64,000 bases of DNA from G965205725 sp965205725 (GTDB lineage: Bacteria > Pseudomonadota > Gammaproteobacteria > Pseudomonadales > Halieaceae): assembly GCA_965205725.1 (NCBI GenBank), contig OZ242189.1, positions 2,914,001 to 2,978,000 of the forward strand. Reading direction: 5' to 3'. How positions within the stretch are numbered: the stretch's first letter is position 1; every line of letters starts with the position of its first letter. The notes under the pieces were generated by a model. The model was not told where the DNA came from and did no database searches. It saw only the letters and a program-made list of their open reading frames with translations. The translations under genes were made by a program, and so were the position numbers. Of the stretch, positions 58,866 to 64,000 are shown piece by piece.

Positions 58866-59945
58866 ATGCCCATAATGGACGTATACAGTTTTCCGCCCGG
58901 AAACCGCTTCGAAACGGTCGAAGTATTAAAAAAGCTTGCACAGGCGCATCGCTATCTTGCAGAGCTTAAAGGATTGGCGCGCTCTATTCCAAACGAAGGG
59001 ATTTTGATCGATACCCTAACCCTCCAGGAAGCAAAAGATAGCTCGGAAGTCGAGGACATCGTCACCACCCACGATGAACTTTTTAAGGCCGGCGCAGGGG
59101 ATCTTGGAGGTACGCCGGCAGCAAAAGAAGTTCGGGACTACAGTGCGGCATTAAAGCTTGGTTTTAGTCGAGTCAGAAGCGCCGGTGTGCTGCGCTTGAA
59201 CGACATCCTTGAAATACAAGGGATTATCAAACGCAACCATGCAGGGCTAAGGCGTCTGCCAGGCACAGTGCTCAAAAACGCAGATGATGCAGTCGTCTAC
59301 GAACCTCCCCAGCACCCGGGAGATATAGAACTGCTCATGGCAACGCTGGTCGAGTATATCAACACGCCTGCGGATAGCGGTTTGGATCCGCTGATAAGAA
59401 TGGCGCTGATGCACCATCAATTCGAGAGCATTCATCCCTTCTACGATGGTAACGGTCGCGTGGGTCGTATACTGAATATCCTCTATTTAGTGATTCATCA
59501 GTTACTGGATATTCCGATCTTGTATCTAAGTCGGCATATCACCAGTAACAAGAGCGAATACTACCGGCTGTTGCAAGGGGTCAGGGAACATGGGAACTGG
59601 GACGAGTGGGTACTTTATATTTTGGACAGCGTCGAGGGTACCGCTAAGGAAACCATTAGTTTAGTGCAAAAGATCAAAACCCTGATGATGTCAACCAAAC
59701 ATAAAATTCGAACCGATGCCCCAAAAATCTACAGCCAGGATTTGTTGAACAACCTGTTTCGTCACCCGTACACAAAGATTGGCTATTTGATGGAAGACCT
59801 TGGGGTGACTCGGATAACTGCAACCAAGTACCTCGAAGAATTAGTCGCAAAGGAAGTACTAACCAGGCAAAAAATTGGGCGTGACAGTTACTACATAAAT
59901 GTTGCGCTTTGCGATGCGCTGGTTCGTTCAACTACCAGAGGCTGA
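58866..59945 (+). CDS. Fic-domain protein (probable AMP transferase) with winged helix
   Basis: A 359-residue Fic protein. The core motif HPFYDGNGRVGRILNILYL (about residues 196-214) is complete, so AMPylation (or related nucleotidyl transfer) is likely. The N-terminal part carries an inhibitory-helix-like motif, KDSSEVEDIVTTHDEL, a variant of S/T-x-x-x-E-G/N with D at the last position, suggesting self-inhibition. The C-terminal 90 residues form a winged helix (LFRHPYTKIGYLMEDLGVTRITATKYLEELVAKEVLTRQKIGRDSYYINVAL). An in-frame ATG at 58875 is an alternative start. It is a typical stand-alone Fic of islands; its target is unknown. Confidence 0.88.
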   Translation: MPIMDVYSFPPGNRFETVEVLKKLAQAHRYLAELKGLARSIPNEGILIDTLTLQEAKDSSEVEDIVTTHDELFKAGAGDLGGTPAAKEVRDYSAALKLGFSRVRSAGVLRLNDILEIQGIIKRNHAGLRRLPGTVLKNADDAVVYEPPQHPGDIELLMATLVEYINTPADSGLDPLIRMALMHHQFESIHPFYDGNGRVGRILNILYLVIHQLLDIPILYLSRHITSNKSEYYRLLQGVREHGNWDEWVLYILDSVEGTAKETISLVQKIKTLMMSTKHKIRTDAPKIYSQDLLNNLFRHPYTKIGYLMEDLGVTRITATKYLEELVAKEVLTRQKIGRDSYYINVALCDALVRSTTRG

Positions 59946-60028
59946 TTTTCAATAGCCACGCTCGAACCACAGCATTGAATAGTTGTTTCGGTAATCCCCC
60001 CATTTATAGCTGCAATCAAAAGTAGACC

Positions 60029-60136
60029 TTATGCGGCCTGAGCCAACTTCTGATACGGGGTTATTCCTCCAATGGCCATATTCGGCCTTTCTGTGTTGTA
60101 GCGCCAGAGCCACTGCGTTGATACGAGCGATAGAAC
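60029..60136 (-). pseudogene. IS3-family OrfB remnant (C-terminus)
   Basis: The frame reads VLSLVSTQWLWRYNTERPNMAIGGITPYQKLAQAA and stops, matching the C-terminal end of IS3-family transposases (QWLWxYNxxRPNMGxGGITPxxKL). The rest of the element is gone. 60137-60290 shows no gene, and this is roughly the right edge of the island. Confidence 0.7.
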
Positions 60137-60295
60137 CCTAAAAGAATATCAAATAATGTTTAGCCATCAGAAAACGGAGATAAAATATAGAAACTAAACT
60201 CAAGCAATTCACTTAACGTCAGAAACCAAAAGCGGTACAACTGTCAGAGACGCGCCGACGGTACTCTATCTGGGGATTTGGGGCCGACTTTTCTG

Positions 60296-60324
60296 TTGAT
60301 TGCCTCGGCCATTCCCCCTATACT
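60296..60324 (+). promoter_or_regulatory. Sigma70-type promoter of the atp operon
   Basis: TTGATT-N17-TATACT, ending 47 bp before the atpI start codon. Optimal 17-bp spacing makes it the best candidate for the operon promoter. Confidence 0.7.
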
Positions 60325-60371
60325 TTCGCCCGCCTTGCGAGGCACACTTGAGGGCCTGCGGAGCGTGTGTG

Positions 60372-60779
60372 ATGGCCGCGACAATTTATCGACCTCCGGT
60401 TCACTACATTGCCCTGGCACAATTAGTGGTTCTAGGCGCTGCTTCAGGCATGTTATGGTGGTTTAACAAAGACCCGGTGTGGTTTTATTCATGGGCTTGC
60501 GGTGGTTTAGTGGCTGTTGCCCCCCAGGCCTGCTTTGCCTGGCAGGTGTTTCGACACTGCGGTGCTCGCGCAGCATCGGAAATAGCCAAGTCCGGCTATG
60601 TCGGGGAGATTGGCAAGTTTTTACTGACAGCGGCTGGTTTTGCGCTGATTTTTGCCCTGGTCAGACCGATTTCGGGCGGGGTAGTGTTTGTCGGTTATGG
60701 CGTAATGTTGATCATTCAACTAGCGGGGTCGTGGTTGCTGCTTACCAATCCGGCCTCTTACAAGACAAGAGTTAGTTAA
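60372..60779 (+). CDS. atpI: F0F1 ATP synthase assembly protein AtpI
   Basis: A small membrane protein that helps c-ring assembly. Start MAATIYRPPVHYIALAQLVVLGAASGMLWWFNKDPVWFYSWACGGLVAVAPQACFAWQVFRHCGARAASEI; four membrane segments in 135 residues. The frame is open 72 bp upstream, but that would include the promoter. It ends 2 bp before atpB. parA/parB, common upstream neighbours of atpI, are not adjacent here; the decayed island lies there. Confidence 0.92.
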   Translation: MAATIYRPPVHYIALAQLVVLGAASGMLWWFNKDPVWFYSWACGGLVAVAPQACFAWQVFRHCGARAASEIAKSGYVGEIGKFLLTAAGFALIFALVRPISGGVVFVGYGVMLIIQLAGSWLLLTNPASYKTRVS

Positions 60780-60781
60780 AC

Positions 60782-61660
60782 ATGGCATCAGAAGGTCAAA
60801 CGGTTTCCGAATACATCGTTCACCACCTGACTAATCTCACCTACGGAAATTTGCCTGCCGGAACAGTTCGCTATGACGGCAGTGTTGTGCCCACAGGTGG
60901 CGTTTGGACTATGGCCCACGGCGGTGCAGAAGCATCCGCCATGGGTTTTATGGCCATTCATGTGGACTCAATGCTCTGGTCCGTCGGTCTGGGTCTTATG
61001 TTCTGCTGGTTATTTCGCAAAGTAGCACTACAAGCCAATAGCGGTGTGCCTTCCAGTTTTGTTAATGCGGCTGAAATGGTAGTTGAATTCGTCGATAACA
61101 CGGTTAAAGATACGTTCCACGGTCGCAACCCTCTGGTTGCACCGCTGGCTCTAACCATCTTTGTTTGGGTTTTTCTGATGAACCTGATGGATTTGATTCC
61201 AGTAGACTTAATTCCTTGGTTGCTGTCCCTGGCTGGCGTGGGTTACCAAAAGATTGTTCCGTCTACCGACCCCAATATCACTATGGGTATGGCGCTTGGC
61301 GTGTTTATACTGATGTTGTTTTATTCAATCAAAATTAAGGGCATGGGCTTTGTTAAAGAACTGACCATGAACCCCTTTAACCACCCTCTGTTTATTCCCG
61401 TTAACCTGTTTATGGAAGTGGTTGGCTTGCTGGCCAAGCCGTTTTCCCTGGGTTTGCGGTTGTTCGGCAACATGTATGCTGGCGAAATGATCTTTATTTT
61501 GATTGCTGCTTTGTACTCTGCGGGCGTGCTTTGGCTGGCGCCGGCGGGTTTGATGCAGATTGGATGGCTGATCTTCCACTTGTTGGTGATTACCCTGCAA
61601 GCGTTTATCTTTATGGTTCTTACCGTTGTGTATTTGAGCATGGCTCACGAGGATCATTAA
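60782..61660 (+). CDS. atpB: ATP synthase subunit a
   Basis: Proton-channel subunit of Fo. Length 292, with several membrane helices. The essential arginine is in FSLGLRLFGNMYAGEMI (about residue 225) and the channel helix LLVITLQAFIFMVLTVVYLSMAHEDH ends the protein. NLMDLIPVDLIPW is the conserved helix-2 loop. Confidence 0.97.
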   Translation: MASEGQTVSEYIVHHLTNLTYGNLPAGTVRYDGSVVPTGGVWTMAHGGAEASAMGFMAIHVDSMLWSVGLGLMFCWLFRKVALQANSGVPSSFVNAAEMVVEFVDNTVKDTFHGRNPLVAPLALTIFVWVFLMNLMDLIPVDLIPWLLSLAGVGYQKIVPSTDPNITMGMALGVFILMLFYSIKIKGMGFVKELTMNPFNHPLFIPVNLFMEVVGLLAKPFSLGLRLFGNMYAGEMIFILIAALYSAGVLWLAPAGLMQIGWLIFHLLVITLQAFIFMVLTVVYLSMAHEDH

Positions 61661-61713
61661 TTTTTAACGTGCCTTATGTTGTTTTGGCACTTACTTTTAA
61701 CTAGGAGAAAAAA

Positions 61714-61944
61714 ATGCCTGAATTAATCTTTGTTGCCGCCGCGATCATGATGGGTCTGGGTGGTCTGGGCGCCGCAATTGGTGTTGGTCTGCTCGGTGGC
61801 AAACTGATTGAAGGGTCTGCTCGCCAGCCTGAACTGGCTCCCAAGCTGCAGGTTACCTTCTTCCTTGGCGCCGGCCTGGTCGACGCTATTCCCATTATTG
61901 GCGTGGGCATCGCGATGTACTTGATCTTCGTAGTTGCGGGATAA
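61714..61944 (+). CDS. atpE: ATP synthase subunit c
   Basis: A two-helix proteolipid of 76 residues. Helix 1 is glycine-rich (GLGGLGAAIGVGLLGGKLIEGSARQPE, with the RQP loop); helix 2 carries the proton-binding aspartate in GAGLVDAIPIIGVG. The ion-site residues are of the H+ type. AGGAGA precedes the ATG. The stop lies in a 12-bp unit repeated in tandem (61935-61970). Confidence 0.98.
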   Translation: MPELIFVAAAIMMGLGGLGAAIGVGLLGGKLIEGSARQPELAPKLQVTFFLGAGLVDAIPIIGVGIAMYLIFVVAG

Positions 61945-61968
61945 GTTGCGGGATAAGCAGCGGGATAA
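61933..61968 (+). repeat. 12-bp tandem repeat with in-frame stop codons at the atpE end
   Basis: GTTGCGGGATAA is repeated twice exactly and once as GCAGCGGGATAA, followed by a decayed ATTGCCGGTTAG. Because the unit is 12 bp, each copy presents a stop codon in the atpE frame, giving four successive stops. Confidence 0.8.
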
Positions 61969-62058
61969 ATTGCCGGTTAGTCGCTGGTAAAGCCACTATT
62001 TTTAATACACCGGGTTAAAGTTGGTGCTTACTAACAGGTATATTGTGAGGAGCAGGGC

Positions 62059-62529
62059 GTGAACATAAATCTGACGCTTATTGGCCAAATGCTGGCCTTT
62101 GCGCTGTTTGTGGTTTTCTGCATGAAGTATGTGTGGCCACCAATTTTGGCAGCCATGGCAGAACGAGCAGAGAAAATTGCCGATGGTCTCGCCGCCGCAG
62201 ACCGTGCCAGCCACGATTTGGAACTGGCGCAGGAAAAGGCGGTAGAGCGTCTTAAAGAGGCCAAAGAAGAAGCGGCAGGCATCATTGAGGCAGCGAACAA
62301 GCGCGCCAATCAGATTGTCGAGGAGGCCAAAACGGCTGCCCGTGCCGAAGGTGATCGCTTGCAAGAGGCAGCGCAAGCTGAAATTGAGCAGGAAATGAAC
62401 CGGGCGCGTGAAGAGCTGCGCAGCCAGGTTGCAGCACTGGCACTGGCAGGGGCAGAAAAAGTTCTGGCAGCAGAAATTGATCAATCCCACCATGTGGCGC
62501 TGGTCGACAAACTGGCTGCAGAGTTGTAG
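62059..62529 (+). CDS. atpF: ATP synthase subunit b
   Basis: Peripheral-stalk subunit: a GTG start (GAACATAAATCTG context), an N-terminal membrane helix (MNINLTLIGQMLAFALFVVFCMKYVWPPIL) and a long charged helix (AAMAERAEKIADGLAAADRASHDLELAQEKAVERLKEAKEEAAGIIEAANKRANQIVEEAK...). Length 156 matches the E. coli type. Confidence 0.97.
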   Translation: MNINLTLIGQMLAFALFVVFCMKYVWPPILAAMAERAEKIADGLAAADRASHDLELAQEKAVERLKEAKEEAAGIIEAANKRANQIVEEAKTAARAEGDRLQEAAQAEIEQEMNRAREELRSQVAALALAGAEKVLAAEIDQSHHVALVDKLAAEL

Positions 62530-62540
62530 GGCGGGTATTG

Positions 62541-63077
62541 ATGGCTGAATTAAGTACCCTGGCCCGCCCCTATGCGCGAGCTGCGTTTGAATACGCTCGC
62601 GGAAGTGGTCAACTGCCAGCCTGGTCTGAGCAATTGCGCTTGATTGCAGTGGTAACCGAGTCAGATGCGATAGCCGGTGTATTGGGCAACCCATCTTTGA
62701 CAGCAGAGCAGCAGGCACAAACCCTGACGGATGTGTGCGGCGATAGCCTCAGTGAGCACGGCAAGAACTTTGTTGGGTTGCTGGCCAGCAATAAGCGCCT
62801 GCCGCTGTTGCCGGAAATTTCGTCACTGTTTGAGCAGTACAAGGCCAACCAGGAAAAAACGCTGGATGTCACCATCTATTCTGCTTTTGACGTGGCTGAA
62901 GATACCCAGCAAAGCCTGATACAAGGACTGCAAACTAAACTGGAACGAGAAGTGAAAGTCGATACCCGGGTTGACAAGAAATTGCTGGGCGGAGTTCTGA
63001 TTAGAACGGGTGACCTGGTGATTGATGGTTCCGTGCGCGGGCGCTTGAACAAGCTGTCCGCAGCCATGAATTCCTAA
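62541..63077 (+). CDS. atpH: ATP synthase subunit delta
   Basis: Connects F1 to the b stalk. Conserved start MAELSTLARPYARAAFEYARGSGQLPAWSEQL and C-terminal VDTRVDKKLLGGVLIRTGDLVIDGSVRGRLNKLSAAM. Length 178 is normal. A TTG directly before the ATG is in frame but less likely. Confidence 0.97.
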   Translation: MAELSTLARPYARAAFEYARGSGQLPAWSEQLRLIAVVTESDAIAGVLGNPSLTAEQQAQTLTDVCGDSLSEHGKNFVGLLASNKRLPLLPEISSLFEQYKANQEKTLDVTIYSAFDVAEDTQQSLIQGLQTKLEREVKVDTRVDKKLLGGVLIRTGDLVIDGSVRGRLNKLSAAMNS

Positions 63078-63106
63078 GCTGTTAGGCAATAGGTGAGGAA
63101 ATAGAA

Positions 63107-64000
63107 ATGCAACAATTGAATCCATCCGAGATCAGCGACATTATCAAGCAGCGCATCGATCAACTCGATGTGCAAAGCGAAGCCCGCAATGAGGGCACGA
63201 TAGTTTCTGTTACTGACGGGATTATTCGTATCCACGGCCTTACCGAGGTGATGTACGGTGAGATGATCGAATTTGACGGCGGCCTTTACGGCATGGCTTT
63301 GAACCTGGAGCGCGACTCAGTGGGGGCTGTGGTTTTGGGTGACTATCTGGGGCTGAAAGAAGGCCAGACCTGCCGCTGTACCGGCCGGATTCTTGAAGTA
63401 CCGGTTGGCCCGGAACTGCAGGGCCGTGTTATTGATGCCCTGGGTCATCCGATTGACGGGAAAGGCCCGGTTGGCACGACTCAAACCGATGCACTGGAAA
63501 AGGTAGCGCCGGGTGTTATTGCCCGCCAGTCAGTTGAGCAGCCGGTTCAAATTGGTTTGAAAGCTATTGATGCAATGGTACCGATTGGTCGCGGTCAGCG
63601 TGAGCTGATCATTGGCGACCGCCAGATTGGCAAAACGGCGATCACAGTAGATACCATCATCAACCAGAAAGATTCAGGCATTAAGTGTGTGTATGTCGCG
63701 GTTGGTCAGAAGGCTTCTTCGGTTGCGGCAGTGGTTCGCAAGCTGGAAGAGCACGGCGCAATGGAGCACACCATTGTCGTTGCGGCTAATGCCTCTGACC
63801 CTGCCGCCATGCAGTATCTGGCGCCGTTTGCCGGCTGTACCATGGGTGAGTACTACCGCGACCGCGGAGAAGACGCGCTGATTATCTATGATGATTTGAC
63901 CAAACAGGCCTGGGCCTACCGGCAGATCTCCCTGTTGCTGCGTCGCCCACCGGGCCGCGAAGCCTACCCGGGTGACGTGTTTTATCTCCACTCTCGTTTG
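63107..64000 (+). CDS. atpA: ATP synthase subunit alpha (3' end outside the window)
   Basis: F1 regulatory subunit; 298 codons are visible without a stop. Start MQQLNPSEISDIIKQRIDQLDVQSEARNEGTIVSVTDGI; P-loop GDRQIGKTA (about residues 169-177); VAVGQKASSVAAVVRKLEEHGA and LIIYDDLTKQAWAYRQISLLLRRPPGREAYPGDVFYLHSRL follow. GGTGAGGAA precedes the ATG at a good distance. Confidence 0.98.
   Translation, partial: MQQLNPSEISDIIKQRIDQLDVQSEARNEGTIVSVTDGIIRIHGLTEVMYGEMIEFDGGLYGMALNLERDSVGAVVLGDYLGLKEGQTCRCTGRILEVPVGPELQGRVIDALGHPIDGKGPVGTTQTDALEKVAPGVIARQSVEQPVQIGLKAIDAMVPIGRGQRELIIGDRQIGKTAITVDTIINQKDSGIKCVYVAVGQKASSVAAVVRKLEEHGAMEHTIVVAANASDPAAMQYLAPFAGCTMGEYYRDRGEDALIIYDDLTKQAWAYRQISLLLRRPPGREAYPGDVFYLHSRL

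Noticed and set aside
49543..60290. Second att site (copy of the tRNA-Phe 3' end)
   Set aside because: Read through for a repeat of the T arm and acceptor end; none was found.

Overview
The window is a chromosomal segment of a gammaproteobacterium, probably from the Pseudomonadales/Cellvibrionales side. From typA to tRNA-Phe the housekeeping genes keep an order I recall from Pseudomonas aeruginosa: typA, thiI, glnA, ntrB, ntrC, trmL, secB, grxC, yibN, gpmI, envC, ctpA, hisF, hisA, hisH, hisB, mutY, yggX, tRNA-Phe. Against that backbone the insertions are easy to see. The right end (60.3-64 kb) is the start of the F1Fo ATP synthase operon, atpI-atpB-atpE-atpF-atpH-atpA, behind a clear sigma70-type promoter.

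Layout. 0-6.7 kb: the end of a PilZ-like protein gene, serB divergent from an AhpA/YtjB gene, parC, and a cyclic-nucleotide-binding-domain protein. 6.9-9.4 kb: a small accessory patch with a secreted protein carrying an internal 64-residue duplication, an orphan protein, a membrane-anchored 11-residue-repeat coiled-coil protein and an IS3 remnant. 9.4-15.1 kb: slyD, elaA, a PQQ-dehydrogenase/cytochrome c fusion, a lipoprotein sulfatase, dgkA, and broken proline iminopeptidase and Fic genes. 15.1-26.1 kb: the nitrogen and secretion backbone, with a sigma54 promoter and NtrC site in front of glnA.

26.2-39.3 kb is an accessory block between yibN and gpmI, bounded by a 50-bp direct repeat. It holds a GC-rich gene of about 9.5 kb for a giant Ig/cadherin-like repeat protein with a C-terminal autotransporter-type beta-barrel. 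Its signal region contains a 54-bp tandem repeat, and a run of 19 C (coding strand) lies directly upstream of the reading frame, so the locus looks built for length and phase variation. Nearby are a second membrane-anchored coiled-coil gene, a duplicate of the giant gene's 5' end with its own 11-base tract, and a 1372-bp IS1202/ISNCY-type element. A second, almost identical and inverted copy of that element sits in the last codons of envC at 42.2-43.6 kb. Both copies have perfect 16-bp target duplications.

49.5-60.3 kb is a decayed, AT-richer island behind tRNA-Phe. It starts with a broken P4-type integrase and carries HigBA and HicBA toxin-antitoxin pairs, an XRE regulator, an orphan TetR regulator, intact IS5 and IS3 elements, IS481-like and IS3 remnants, an orphan MT-A70 adenine methyltransferase and a Fic protein. 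Two families of small non-coding mobile repeats are scattered through the window: one with 2 copies that supply stop codons to the genes they abut, and one with 3 copies and 5-bp target duplications.
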